From NCBI RefSeq assembly GCF_013035425.1, contig NZ_WQHX01000001.1, positions 1,054,001 through 1,118,000 of the forward strand: a stretch of 64,000 nt of DNA. Reading direction: 5' to 3'. The number at the start of each line of letters is the position of its first letter. The stretch's first letter is position 1. Source of the stretch: Ruegeria arenilitoris (GTDB lineage Bacteria > Pseudomonadota > Alphaproteobacteria > Rhodobacterales > Rhodobacteraceae). Below, one piece after another: positions 45,391 to 53,683 of the stretch. A program made the position numbers and the translations under genes. The notes under the pieces are model-generated. The model ran no database searches. It had not been told where the DNA came from and was given only the letters and a program-made list of their open reading frames with translations.

Positions 45391-46818
45391 ATGACTGATC
45401 GGAAGTTATCCGCAAATGAGCGAGCTTTGAAGCTCTTGAATGAAGCTCTTGCAACAGGCGTTCGAAATGAGCGGCGCAAGGCCATTCAACAAGCCATTGA
45501 TGTTTTCGAAGGCAGGCAGGGAAAACCCAGCTCCATCCGAAATATCACTCTCGACAACATGAAACCCGGTGATCGTTTTACCGACCCTGAGCATATGGGT
45601 CTGGTCTTTCGCTGTAACAGTGACGGAGTGCAGGCGTATTACCGTTGGCGCCACCCTGTTTCTGACAAACAGACGGAAACACACATTGGCCGTTACCCAG
45701 ACCTTGCATTGGGTGATATCCGCGACCTGCATTCTGATCTGCTCAGGCAGCGTAAATCCGGCAATATACCAAAAGTGCCAAAGGTGACTGTTCAGGCGGT
45801 CATGTCTGTCAAAGAGATGGTTGACCGATACCTTGAGGAATACGCAAAACCGTTCAAACGAAGCTGGCGGGATGATGAGCGCCTGTTGAACCAGTATCTG
45901 GTCGAACCCTTCGGCGATTACCCTGCAAACGAAATAACGAAAGACATTGTTTCCGGCATTCTCGACACACTGGAGAGTGCGTTGCGCAGTGAGGGCAAGT
46001 CGATGAGGACCAGTCAACTTTTGCGGGCGGTCATGTCGAAAATGTACAATTACGCGATGGCAGTTCCCCTGAACAAAGAGCCACTGTCCGGGCAACCCAT
46101 CAACCGGGTGAGCTGGTTACCTGCAGGATCGACAAACCCTGTCGCGATGACACAGAAGGCCGGATATAAAGCTCAGCGCCATTCTCCAAAGATTGCGGAG
46201 CTCAGAACCTTTTATGAGGTTGCGGCCACAAGATCGGACGAAGACTCTTCCAGTGACGCAATGGCTCGCAAAGTTCTGCAGCTTCAAGCTCTCACTTTTA
46301 CCCGCATAAACGAAGCCTGTGCCGTTGAATGGTCAGAGATCGACTTTGAGGCGGGTACGTGGGAAATCCCCGCCAGCAAGTCAAAGAACCGTCATGCCCA
46401 TAAAGTTATGCTGAGCAGGCAGGCAATGGAGCTGTTGCAATCTCTGGACCCAGACACCGCAAAGTCACCTTTCGTGTTTCCGGCAGCAACCGATCCGCAG
46501 AGGCACATCATCAAAGGTCTCGTCCAGAAGTTTTGGAGAACGCAGAGGCAGGCTGACAGTTCCATCAATCCCAAATTCGGCACACACGGCGTCAGAAGGG
46601 CAGGAGCGGCGTTTGTGAAGCGAGCGGGCGGCAATGAGGATGTGCGGGACAGACTGCTCAATCACGTTGATACAAGCTCTGTTGATCGAATGTATTCCGA
46701 AGGTGAAACTTTGGATGGTGCCGCCCTGAGATATTCGCAACAATGGGCTGATCATCTCGACAGCCTGATATCGTCCAACATCGTCCAAATTCATGAGGCC
46801 CGATCCGATGCAACTTGA
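45391..46818 (+). CDS. int: Tyrosine recombinase / integrase (P4-like)
   Basis: 475 aa. Catalyses integration between the 15-bp core and its copy. The C-terminal catalytic domain shows Arg in LTFTRINEACAVEW, Lys in the beta-hairpin ASKSKNRHAH, the H-x-x-R box FGTHGVRRAGA, and HVDTSSVDRMYSEGE holding the last His and the nucleophilic Tyr. The N-terminal 190 residues include the arm-binding and SAM-like domains (YRWRHPVSDKQTETHIGRYPDL). The ATG has GAGGA seven bases before it. Located next to attL, transcribed inward. Confidence 0.93.
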   Translation: MTDRKLSANERALKLLNEALATGVRNERRKAIQQAIDVFEGRQGKPSSIRNITLDNMKPGDRFTDPEHMGLVFRCNSDGVQAYYRWRHPVSDKQTETHIGRYPDLALGDIRDLHSDLLRQRKSGNIPKVPKVTVQAVMSVKEMVDRYLEEYAKPFKRSWRDDERLLNQYLVEPFGDYPANEITKDIVSGILDTLESALRSEGKSMRTSQLLRAVMSKMYNYAMAVPLNKEPLSGQPINRVSWLPAGSTNPVAMTQKAGYKAQRHSPKIAELRTFYEVAATRSDEDSSSDAMARKVLQLQALTFTRINEACAVEWSEIDFEAGTWEIPASKSKNRHAHKVMLSRQAMELLQSLDPDTAKSPFVFPAATDPQRHIIKGLVQKFWRTQRQADSSINPKFGTHGVRRAGAAFVKRAGGNEDVRDRLLNHVDTSSVDRMYSEGETLDGAALRYSQQWADHLDSLISSNIVQIHEARSDAT

Positions 46819-47470
46819 AAGACCCCCACTCACAACCCTTGCCGAGTTCCACGAAGTTATAAAAGCGTGTGAGGCCGGAGAACACATCCCGGCAACCCAG
46901 AACATGCCAGAACATTATCGCACCCCTGAGGGGCGCTTGATTGCCGCAGTTCGTTACAGGGACGCAATCAAAAATCTTGAGCAGATGGAGATAATCGAAC
47001 AGCCGCTGACAGTACCCGTGTATTCAACGTGGCAGGAAGCGCAGGAGATTGTTTCAGAGTGCCCAGCGGAACCAATACGCACATATAAAGGCACTTCGTA
47101 TTATCTGACTGATGCAGGCGTGAAATATGACTTCGACACGATTGAATACATGAAAAGCGAGATTATCCAGAAAAGCACACTCGAAAAAGCGCTCGCGATG
47201 ATGAAGGCAGAATATTCTGCTCCCGGCAGTGACATGAATCAAAAGAAAGCTGTTGCGTGGAAAGAAGCCGCAGGGCGGATCATTCTCGAAATAATGGACG
47301 ATTACCCGGATCACAGGTCAATGATAAAGGATGCGTTTATTCAATACTGCGCGTGGCAGGCAGAGGAACCAGACCTGCGGAGGGAAATTGAGGAAACGTA
47401 CTTCAGAAAAATATTCTCCAGACCTGCCGTGCAACAGCTCATCGAGGCTCAGGCAAAGAAACAGCCCTGA
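46808..47470 (+). CDS. Hypothetical element protein
   Basis: 220 aa, overlapping the integrase end by 11 nt, with GAGG eight bases before the ATG. Largely helical and charged: TLAEFHEVIKACEAGEHIP, a middle STWQEAQEIV segment, and a C-terminal part with MIKDAFIQYCAWQAEEPDLRR. No domain recognised. Its place between integrase and the first origin-like repeat would suit an excision or replication accessory role, but there is no sequence evidence for that. Confidence 0.75.
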   Translation: MQLERPPLTTLAEFHEVIKACEAGEHIPATQNMPEHYRTPEGRLIAAVRYRDAIKNLEQMEIIEQPLTVPVYSTWQEAQEIVSECPAEPIRTYKGTSYYLTDAGVKYDFDTIEYMKSEIIQKSTLEKALAMMKAEYSAPGSDMNQKKAVAWKEAAGRIILEIMDDYPDHRSMIKDAFIQYCAWQAEEPDLRREIEETYFRKIFSRPAVQQLIEAQAKKQP

Positions 47471-47474
47471 TTCC

Positions 47475-47603
47475 GGGAGGCTGGGAGGCCCATTCCACAC
47501 ATCCGACAAGAGGGGTTTCTTCTGGTTGTATTCCCCAACCCTGCGATGCAACCAGAGGAATCCCCACATATAAAAAAGGTAAAAACAGCCTCCCAGCCTC
47601 CCA
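47475..47603. other. Origin-like dyad core 1
   Basis: Symmetrical block: GGGAGGCTGGGAGG (47475-47488); 33 bp; CTGGTTG (47522-47528); 20 bp; CAACCAG (47549-47555); 33 bp; CCTCCCAGCCTCCCA (47589-47603). The outer boxes are inverted copies of one 7-mer in 8-bp tandem. An AT-rich stretch (ACATATAAAAAAGG) precedes the right pair. The same block recurs at 56547-56680 with the same 34-bp span for the central dyad. Interpreted as a replication origin or a packaging/partition site. Confidence 0.65.
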
Positions 47604-47639
47604 TCCTCTTGATATTGCTGGGGAATACCCCAAAACAAG

Positions 47640-47688
47640 CCTCCCATAAACCTCCCACAAGCCTCCCATAAACCTCCCATAACTCCCA
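47640..47688. repeat. Iteron array 1 (11-bp period)
   Basis: Four CCTCCCA boxes at 47640, 47651, 47662 and 47673, exactly 11 bp apart (CCTCCCATAAA / CCTCCCACAAG / CCTCCCATAAA / CCTCCCATAA), plus a partial fifth (CTCCCA at 47683). One helical turn spacing is typical of sites bound co-operatively by an initiator. Lies between dyad core 1 and the alpA-like gene. Confidence 0.8.
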
Positions 47689-47720
47689 AAGTCATCCGTT
47701 ACGGGCGTTTGACAGGCTCA

Positions 47721-47753
47721 ACTTGTCCGACAAGTCACCGTCTTGTCCGACAG
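47721..47753. promoter_or_regulatory. Candidate operator pair upstream of the AlpA-like gene
   Basis: ACTTGTCCGACAAGT (47721-47735) is a 7-bp inverted repeat about one central base. A second, less symmetrical copy TCTTGTCCGACAG follows at 47741-47753; the centres are 20 bp apart, about two helical turns. A half-site TCCGACAAG also occurs at 47502-47510 in dyad core 1. This looks like a repressor operator pair controlling the alpA-helicase-primase transcript. Confidence 0.5.
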
Positions 47754-47836
47754 GCCAGCATGTCGCCGTTCCCGACTGTTATTCGATTCTCATGACCGCC
47801 GCCGCTCATTGGCGGAAACCTGAGGAAATCGAACAG

Positions 47837-48073
47837 ATGACAATCGAACAGAACATTGCAGATGATGAGCTCACTGTTATTGAGCCCGATCTGATGCGCC
47901 TGCCGCGCTTCGTTACCGAAACCGGGATACCGCGCAGCACAGTTTACGACCTCATCCATCGCGGAGAAATCGACGCCATAAAGATTGGTCGGGCAACTTT
48001 TATCCAGATGGAAAGTTACGCCCGGTTTTTGGACCGCCAGCGGTGGAAACCAAACCGGAGGACGGGAGCATGA
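47837..48073 (+). CDS. AlpA-like helix-turn-helix regulator / excisionase
   Basis: 78 aa from the ATG chosen (AGGA ten bases upstream); longer starts at 47792 or 47723 are possible. The AlpA/excisionase MerR-like helix-turn-helix is LMRLPRFVTETGIPRSTVYDLIHRGEIDAIKIGR. AlpA proteins activate int or act as recombination directionality factors in P4-type elements. The stop overlaps the next start (ATGA), tying it to the helicase genes. Confidence 0.8.
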   Translation: MTIEQNIADDELTVIEPDLMRLPRFVTETGIPRSTVYDLIHRGEIDAIKIGRATFIQMESYARFLDRQRWKPNRRTGA

Positions 48074-48738
48074 TTCACGTCGATCTCTCTCCCGATCAGG
48101 AAACAGTCAAAGCCAAAGTTTTGGCGTGGCTGAAATCCGGCAAGCAGCAGATGTTCAGCATTGGCGGCGCTGCAGGGTCTGGCAAAACAACACTGGCGCA
48201 ATCCATTGTTGCTGATGCTGGCCTGCAACCTTTCAACAATGCTCTGTTCTGGCAGCAGATGACACTCGGGAGGCCAAAGCCTCAGGAGAACACATTCTGC
48301 TGTGGAGCTCTCACAAGACGCGCTGCAGGGGTATTGGCTCGCAAGGGGGTAAAGGGTGCCAGAACCATTCATTCGCTCGCATACAACCCGTGGATAAATC
48401 TCACGCCGGAAATAAAGCGGGAGATTGCTGCAACTGAGAAAGAGATTGCCTCGCTTGAGGCAGAAGTTGACGCCCTGACAGAAAAACACGGCACAGACGA
48501 GCATGACTCAGTTGTCAAAACTGTGCGCAAAATGTTTCGGCTGATTGCTCATGTGGACGCTCTGAAAGCGCCGGATTTTCAGTTCAATTCCGAACAGATC
48601 GAACAAACCTCTCTTTTGTTGCTTGATGAAAGCTCAATGATCCCCACGCAGATTTGGCGTGATCTTCTGGGTTCGGGTGTTCGCATTCTGGCAATTGGCG
48701 ATCCGTTCCAGCTCCCACCAGTGGAGGCAGGACGATGA
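48070..48738 (+). CDS. SF1 helicase (RecD/Dda-like), N-terminal half
   Basis: 222 aa. Motif I FSIGGAAGSGKTTLAQS near residue 30; motif II LLLDESSMIP near residue 188; motif III ILAIGDPFQLPPVE at the C-terminus, where the frame stops (VEAGR). These are motifs I to III of a RecD2/Dda-type 5'-3' helicase; the remaining motifs are in the next gene. Start set by GGAGG and ATGA overlap with the AlpA-like gene. Not a decayed copy: all visible motifs are intact. Confidence 0.85.
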   Translation: MIHVDLSPDQETVKAKVLAWLKSGKQQMFSIGGAAGSGKTTLAQSIVADAGLQPFNNALFWQQMTLGRPKPQENTFCCGALTRRAAGVLARKGVKGARTIHSLAYNPWINLTPEIKREIAATEKEIASLEAEVDALTEKHGTDEHDSVVKTVRKMFRLIAHVDALKAPDFQFNSEQIEQTSLLLLDESSMIPTQIWRDLLGSGVRILAIGDPFQLPPVEAGR

Positions 48739-49523
48739 GCACATATTTCAACCTGAGCACATTGGATGCCGAACTGACCAAAATTCATCGGCAGGATGAG
48801 GGCTCTGTCCTTGAGCTCGCAACAAGCCTGCGTTGCGGTAATGGACTCAAGTACGGCGAACATGCCGAAGCTCTGATCCTGCCATATGACCAATGGCAGG
48901 CTGACGTTGTGAAGGCTCCTGACGTGTTCGCAGAGGCAGGTTTCGTGATTGTCGATAAACATGAGACCCGCCGGAAGGTAAACCGGGCAATCCGGGAACT
49001 GCACCTCAACCGCATGACATACAATCCTGAGCCGGGTGATCGTCTGGTTATCTGCCGGAACTGTGCGCAAACCGGGTTGGCGAATGGCGACGTTGTTGAA
49101 GTTTCTGCCGTTGAATGGCGGGAGGATTTCAACGGGTATGCGGTCACTTCGTACACCCATCAGGAAACAGGCGAATCTTTCTCCGGCAAAACAGACGCAT
49201 TTGCCATTCCGGTAAATCGGCTTGCACAGACATACGACCAGAGGCCAACGAAGATTTTCCGCGACGGATTGGACAAAGCCGATCTGCCAATGATCCCGGT
49301 TGATTTCGGATGGGCCGTTACCTGCCACGCTGCACAGGGAAGCGAACGCGATAACGTCATAATCATCGGGAACTGGATGGGCGGTATGGATGCCGAGTCA
49401 AAAGCGCGGTGGATGTACACGGCTTTGACCCGGGCTCGCAAACACGTGCTGGCATACATTGTGCCTTTGCCACCTTTGCCAGCGTGGAAAGCGCGTAACA
49501 GCTCAATTCAGGCGGTTTCGTGA
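48735..49523 (+). CDS. SF1 helicase (RecD/Dda-like), C-terminal half
   Basis: 262 aa. Begins exactly where the previous gene stops (ATGA), with its own GGAGG seven bases before the ATG. YFNLSTLDAELTKIHRQDEGSV corresponds to the segment that follows motif III in intact family members (motif IV region), and the C-terminus carries the UvrD_C_2 part with motif V WAVTCHAAQGSERDNVII and motif VI WMYTALTRARKHVLAYI. The two products presumably assemble into one helicase. Confidence 0.85.
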   Translation: MSTYFNLSTLDAELTKIHRQDEGSVLELATSLRCGNGLKYGEHAEALILPYDQWQADVVKAPDVFAEAGFVIVDKHETRRKVNRAIRELHLNRMTYNPEPGDRLVICRNCAQTGLANGDVVEVSAVEWREDFNGYAVTSYTHQETGESFSGKTDAFAIPVNRLAQTYDQRPTKIFRDGLDKADLPMIPVDFGWAVTCHAAQGSERDNVIIIGNWMGGMDAESKARWMYTALTRARKHVLAYIVPLPPLPAWKARNSSIQAVS

Positions 49524-49585
49524 TGCAATCGTTGATGGTCAGTAATTCGATCGCTCGGAATATTCAGCAATTATAACAAGTTACA

Positions 49586-49620
49586 CGGTTGGCAATCGCT
49601 GACAGCAGATCAGCCAACCG
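49586..49620. promoter_or_regulatory. Inverted repeat just before the primase gene
   Basis: CGGTTGGC (49586-49593) and GCCAACCG (49613-49620) form perfect 8-bp arms, ending four bases before the GAGGA ribosome site of the primase-helicase gene. Could be an operator or an mRNA hairpin limiting initiator synthesis. The rest of the 109-bp gap is plain. Confidence 0.4.
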
Positions 49621-49632
49621 CATGAGGACAGC

Positions 49633-52200
49633 ATGTCAAACCTGACAGACAAATTGAGAGCAGCCGAGCGGCGACACTCTGACAAAATATTGGGTGATAT
49701 CGGAGCCCTGCCCACGTACCCAAATAAACATGCGGTATGCCCCTTGCCCGGGCATGACGATAACAACCCATCGTTTCGATATGATCCTGAGGCTGAGCGG
49801 TGTTTCTGCTCCTGCAGGCCCAACGGAATTACACTGACAGATGTTGTTGCCGAAATCAGGGGCGTAAACACAGGCGACAAAACGGGTTTCGTCAACGCTG
49901 TCAAAGCTGTCGAGCAGATCACAGGCGAGCAGATTCTGGAAAAGCGCGTCAATGGTGCCGCCCGGGTAAATGGGTCGAAACCAACGCCAGAGCAGGAAGC
50001 TGCCGCCGCAAAGCTGGCAGAAGAAAAAGCCGAGCGGGAGAAACAGCAGCAGGCCGAAGTTGCGGCAAAGAGCCGCTGGATTGAGAGCGAGTTGCAACGG
50101 CTGGAACCGATAACCGGAACGCCTGTTGAAACATATCTCCGTCAACATCGCGGCCTGACAGATATGGAGCTGGATTTCCCCAATCTCGGATTTATGCCGG
50201 ATTTCCGCACAAAGCCCGGTGGGAAAGTCTCTCCTGCGATGGTTGCAGTTGTCAGAGATTCCAGCGGCAAAATTACCGGAATGGCGGGAACTCTCCTGAA
50301 CTCCGATGGATCGCCAAAGCGCGACGCCAAAGGCAACAAGATCAAACTGTCATGCGGGAGCCTGAAAGATGGTTTTGTCACTCTCAGGCATCCTGCAGCG
50401 GCGTGTGTGGCGATTGCAGAGGGCATTGAGACCGGGCTGAGCAGAATTGCAGCAGGGCCTGCAGAAGTTCGCGTGTGCGTCGGCATTATCCGCACCAGTG
50501 CCTGCGAGAATGCCACGGGCCGGGTGGAGTTTATTTCAGACGTTGATCAGATCGTCAGAACGCGCCAGCTCGCGAGAGAGCAGGCAAAGAACAACCGGAA
50601 CATAAAAGCATACGTTATTGCGCCGCCTGCATCCTTCGGAGCCAAAGCGGATCTGAATGATGTTTTGATGGAAATGAACGCCGAGCGCGTTTTGGGTCTG
50701 GTCGATGATGGTGACAGAATTCGTGCCGCTCGCAAACACAGTGGCGTTGAGCAACTGACCATCGGATCAGATGTTGAAGTTTCAGACCGGGTACTTGAAC
50801 AGCTCGAAGATTTACACGGCAACATTGCCTTTGCCGAGGGTGCGGCGTGGGCATTCAATGGGCGCATCTGGGAGGCACTGGACGAAAACCGCCTCAAGCG
50901 TCACGTACAACGCTTTGACGGAGCCATTTACCCAACAGCGAGCGGCAAAGATGCCCGGTATTCCCTGACCAGCGGCAAAGTGAAATCTGTCATTGAATTA
51001 CTGTACACGAAGCGATCCGATGAGGACTTTTTTACAAGCAGCCCAACGGGTGTCTCATGTCGCAATTGTTTCGTGTCTGTGCGCCCCTTGCCCGGTGGAG
51101 AATGGACCGCGACAGCAGAACCTCATGCCCGAAACCAGAGAGCACGGCATTACGTCAACGCAGATTGGCATCAGGAGAGACCTGCAGACTTTGATCATCG
51201 CTTGAAGGCAAGCGACTTGAACAGGTTTCTGAGGGGTCTGTTCTCATCTGCAAAAACTCTTGAGCGAATCCAACGCGAACAGCCGCACCTGAATTTCACG
51301 CAGGAAACAGCAGGCAAAGATGTTCGGGATCGTATCCGCGCCATTCTTGAGGTTGCTGCATGTGCCATTCTCGGGCACGGAACCCGGTTGAGTCATCCGA
51401 AGGCTGCAATCTTTGTCGGGCAAGGTGGCAGTGGTAAATCCACCGTTGGCGAACTTCTTTGCGCCCTGATTGATCCCAAATCGGTTTCATCTGTCCCGCC
51501 GAGCGTTATGGGCGAGCGTTTCGGGATGCCTGCCTTGCGTGGAGCTGCCCTCAATTATGCAGAGGAAGTGTCATCGAAGGCATTGGGCGGCGACGTTTTC
51601 AAACGAGTTGTGACCGGAAACATTTGCAACGCCGAGCCAAAGAACAAAGACGCCTTTTATTTTCGCCCAACCGCGCAGCACCTGTTCATAACAAACAAAG
51701 TTCCAACCTTTGCAGGCGGCGTTGATACCGGGCTTGAGCGCCGGGTTCTGATCATTCCTTTTGACAATCGTTATGCCGACACAGCCGACAAAGTTGCCAT
51801 TGGTGATTATGACGCGCTGGCAGATCGCAATCTGCTGCAAAAGATCGTTGATAATGATCTCGACCTTTTTCTGGCACTGGTCATTGATGCCGGGTTGGGC
51901 CTGCTCAAAGCTGGTGCTTTGACAGAACCGGAAACCGCGAAGATCGCAAAGAACGATTGGCTTGATGACTCAGACCGGGTTCGCGCGTGGGCACGGCGGC
52001 ATTTGGTTGTTCAAGCCAATTCGAAGCTGACTGTTGAGGACGCATACAACGCTTTCAGAGATTGGTGGGCTGACGAAGGTCTGTCGGTGGGAATGCCTGC
52101 AAAGAACAGTTTCTCATTCCGGCTGTCCAATCATGAGCCTGCCCTGAAACGCGGCCCTGACAGCGTGAAGGCCCATTTCATCAACGCGAAACTGAAATGA
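49633..52200 (+). CDS. Primase-helicase (CHC2 zinc finger, Toprim, D5/SF3 helicase)
   Basis: 855 aa, the replication initiator candidate of the element. Zinc-binding primase start: CPLPGHDDNNPSF and CFCSC (residues 37 to 58). Toprim-type primase core with ACVAIAEGIETGLS near residue 257 and FISDVDQIVR (metal Asp). D5_N-like region about 440 to 560. SF3 helicase: Walker A IFVGQGGSGKSTVGE near residue 595, RGAALNYAEEVSSKA (Walker B-like), FRPTAQHLFITNKVP (motif C, Asn) and GLERRVLIIPFDNRY (Arg finger). The layout parallels the alpha protein of P4. Confidence 0.92.
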   Translation: MSNLTDKLRAAERRHSDKILGDIGALPTYPNKHAVCPLPGHDDNNPSFRYDPEAERCFCSCRPNGITLTDVVAEIRGVNTGDKTGFVNAVKAVEQITGEQILEKRVNGAARVNGSKPTPEQEAAAAKLAEEKAEREKQQQAEVAAKSRWIESELQRLEPITGTPVETYLRQHRGLTDMELDFPNLGFMPDFRTKPGGKVSPAMVAVVRDSSGKITGMAGTLLNSDGSPKRDAKGNKIKLSCGSLKDGFVTLRHPAAACVAIAEGIETGLSRIAAGPAEVRVCVGIIRTSACENATGRVEFISDVDQIVRTRQLAREQAKNNRNIKAYVIAPPASFGAKADLNDVLMEMNAERVLGLVDDGDRIRAARKHSGVEQLTIGSDVEVSDRVLEQLEDLHGNIAFAEGAAWAFNGRIWEALDENRLKRHVQRFDGAIYPTASGKDARYSLTSGKVKSVIELLYTKRSDEDFFTSSPTGVSCRNCFVSVRPLPGGEWTATAEPHARNQRARHYVNADWHQERPADFDHRLKASDLNRFLRGLFSSAKTLERIQREQPHLNFTQETAGKDVRDRIRAILEVAACAILGHGTRLSHPKAAIFVGQGGSGKSTVGELLCALIDPKSVSSVPPSVMGERFGMPALRGAALNYAEEVSSKALGGDVFKRVVTGNICNAEPKNKDAFYFRPTAQHLFITNKVPTFAGGVDTGLERRVLIIPFDNRYADTADKVAIGDYDALADRNLLQKIVDNDLDLFLALVIDAGLGLLKAGALTEPETAKIAKNDWLDDSDRVRAWARRHLVVQANSKLTVEDAYNAFRDWWADEGLSVGMPAKNSFSFRLSNHEPALKRGPDSVKAHFINAKLK

Positions 52201-52535
52201 GGGCAGGGGCAGTGGATTTACTCGACACACTTTTGAACGACGAACTGGGGGAACAAAAGGACAGAGAATGTTACAAACACCTGCCGCCCCTTCGTCGCCT
52301 TGTTCACAAGCTGCGTACCATCGCGGATTTGGACGAGCTCGACGCCCTCAGGAATGCGCCGACCTTTGGATACCGCCCTCAATGGAGCGGGAGAGAGCTG
52401 GAAGTCATCCACTCCCGCAGAGATTGGCTGATACGCAATCAGCGATCTGCTGCCAGCAATTCCCAACAAAACAACGGGAATAATCGAATCGACCTTTTGA
52501 ACCCGTCAACGAATGACTCACGCAAACAGAGATGA
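52197..52535 (+). CDS. Hypothetical element protein
   Basis: 112 aa, ATGA overlap with the primase-helicase stop. Helical N-terminus (VDLLDTLLNDELGEQKDRE), a central DLDELDALRNAPTFGYRPQ, and an Asn/Gln/Ser-rich tail. No family recognised. Tight coupling suggests it serves replication. Confidence 0.7.
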   Translation: MRAGAVDLLDTLLNDELGEQKDRECYKHLPPLRRLVHKLRTIADLDELDALRNAPTFGYRPQWSGRELEVIHSRRDWLIRNQRSAASNSQQNNGNNRIDLLNPSTNDSRKQR

Positions 52536-52543
52536 GAGGAAAA

Positions 52544-52759
52544 ATGAGCGCAATTGATGAACTCAACACACGAACAGAAGCGGAGGCGAAAGTTCATGAC
52601 GCAATCGCCCTTCGTATGAATGTGACGTTGCTTGCCGATGGACAGAAAGAGCTTGCGTACCTGCAGGCCGCTCACATCAGGGCCGGATCGCCCAAACGGG
52701 TAAAGATCAGGCTCAACCTCCCAACAAAATACAAACGGAGGGCTGAGTACGAAATCTGA
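52544..52759 (+). CDS. Small hypothetical element protein
   Basis: 71 aa from the ATG with GAGAGG just upstream. Begins MSAIDELNTRTEAEAKVHD and ends in a basic segment (KRVKIRLNLPTKYKRR). No family recognised. Confidence 0.6.
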   Translation: MSAIDELNTRTEAEAKVHDAIALRMNVTLLADGQKELAYLQAAHIRAGSPKRVKIRLNLPTKYKRRAEYEI

Positions 52760-52861
52760 CAACGCGGCACGGTTGGAGAAAACCACAAAGCCAACCGTGC
52801 CAACGATGACCATCCCTGAGGGGATACCCCCTCATAACACATGCAAGAGGAATATGACGAT

Positions 52862-53140
52862 ATGTCAAAATCTGGCGTAATGTTCGATCACTTTTTGAAA
52901 GCAACCCTGCAGGGGATCGAAAAGAACGGTTGGCCGTGGGAGCACGGCGAGCTCAGCGCATACGAAGTGCAAAACTGTTTTTACCACATGCTCAAGTGGC
53001 AACTCATCGAAGTCGGCGAATGGGAAAGCGGGCCGTTCACGCTGACAGCCAAAGGCCGCGAATATCTCAAAACTTTGAAAAAGGCGTATGCGCCCGTCAC
53101 TGACTGGTCAGACGAAGTGCCTTTTGAAGCCGAAGCGTAA
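52862..53140 (+). CDS. Small hypothetical element protein
   Basis: 92 aa. GIEKNGWPWEHGELSAYEVQ and a wing-like GPFTLTAKGREYLKTL suggest a winged-helix fold of the kind seen in small phage regulators, with the acidic tail DWSDEVPFEAEA. An upstream ATG at 52841 is possible; AGAGGA fits either start. An imperfect copy of the CCCTGAGGGG palindrome lies just before it (52813-52827). Confidence 0.6.
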   Translation: MSKSGVMFDHFLKATLQGIEKNGWPWEHGELSAYEVQNCFYHMLKWQLIEVGEWESGPFTLTAKGREYLKTLKKAYAPVTDWSDEVPFEAEA

Positions 53141-53158
53141 TCAACAGGAGAACTTGCA

Positions 53159-53596
53159 ATGAAAACCGAACGGAAAATAACGCCACTGCCGAACTTTACC
53201 ATTCGACCTGCATTCATGCCGATGAATGGCCAGCATCAACATCCGTTGGTTGTGACTGCGGAGGGTTGGGAGGCGATTTGCACCATTGCAGACCGCCCTG
53301 CGTGGCGTGATCCAAAAATGCTGCAGATAACGCTGTCGGAGGCTTTGGCCGCTGCCGATGCTCTGGACGCTGCAAAACTGGCCTGCACAGATGAGGATGA
53401 GGCCGTGCTGCGTTCCAGTTATTCCCACGCATTCCGATGGTCGGGAGGGGTGCTCGTGCATCCGGTTTACTGGTCGCTTGATGCTTTGGGCGATGGATAC
53501 TGGACTCCATACATTGATGAGGCGTGGACGCCGGACCCTGATGCCGATTGGTTGCCGGATGATGGCGAAATAACGGGCTCCGAGATTCCGTTCTGA
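53159..53596 (+). CDS. Hypothetical element protein
   Basis: 145 aa with AGGAGA before the ATG. Contains LVVTAEGWEAICTIADRPAWRDPKM, a tryptophan-rich acidic C-terminal half (YWSLDALGDGYWTPYIDEAW) and ends DDGEITGSEIPF. Strong negative charge late in the protein could suggest DNA mimicry, but no family is recognised. Confidence 0.6.
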   Translation: MKTERKITPLPNFTIRPAFMPMNGQHQHPLVVTAEGWEAICTIADRPAWRDPKMLQITLSEALAAADALDAAKLACTDEDEAVLRSSYSHAFRWSGGVLVHPVYWSLDALGDGYWTPYIDEAWTPDPDADWLPDDGEITGSEIPF

Positions 53597-53683
53597 GCAA
53601 AAAGAGCGTTTGGGTCGGAGCTTGTTTTTCCGGCCCAAACGGTAATGCACCCCTCAAGGGGTACAATAAAGAGTGACCTGTTT

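Noticed and set aside
47471-47700. CRISPR array from the repeated CCTCCCA units
   Set aside because: Repeats are 7 to 11 bp in direct tandem with no unique spacers of CRISPR length, and no cas gene is near.
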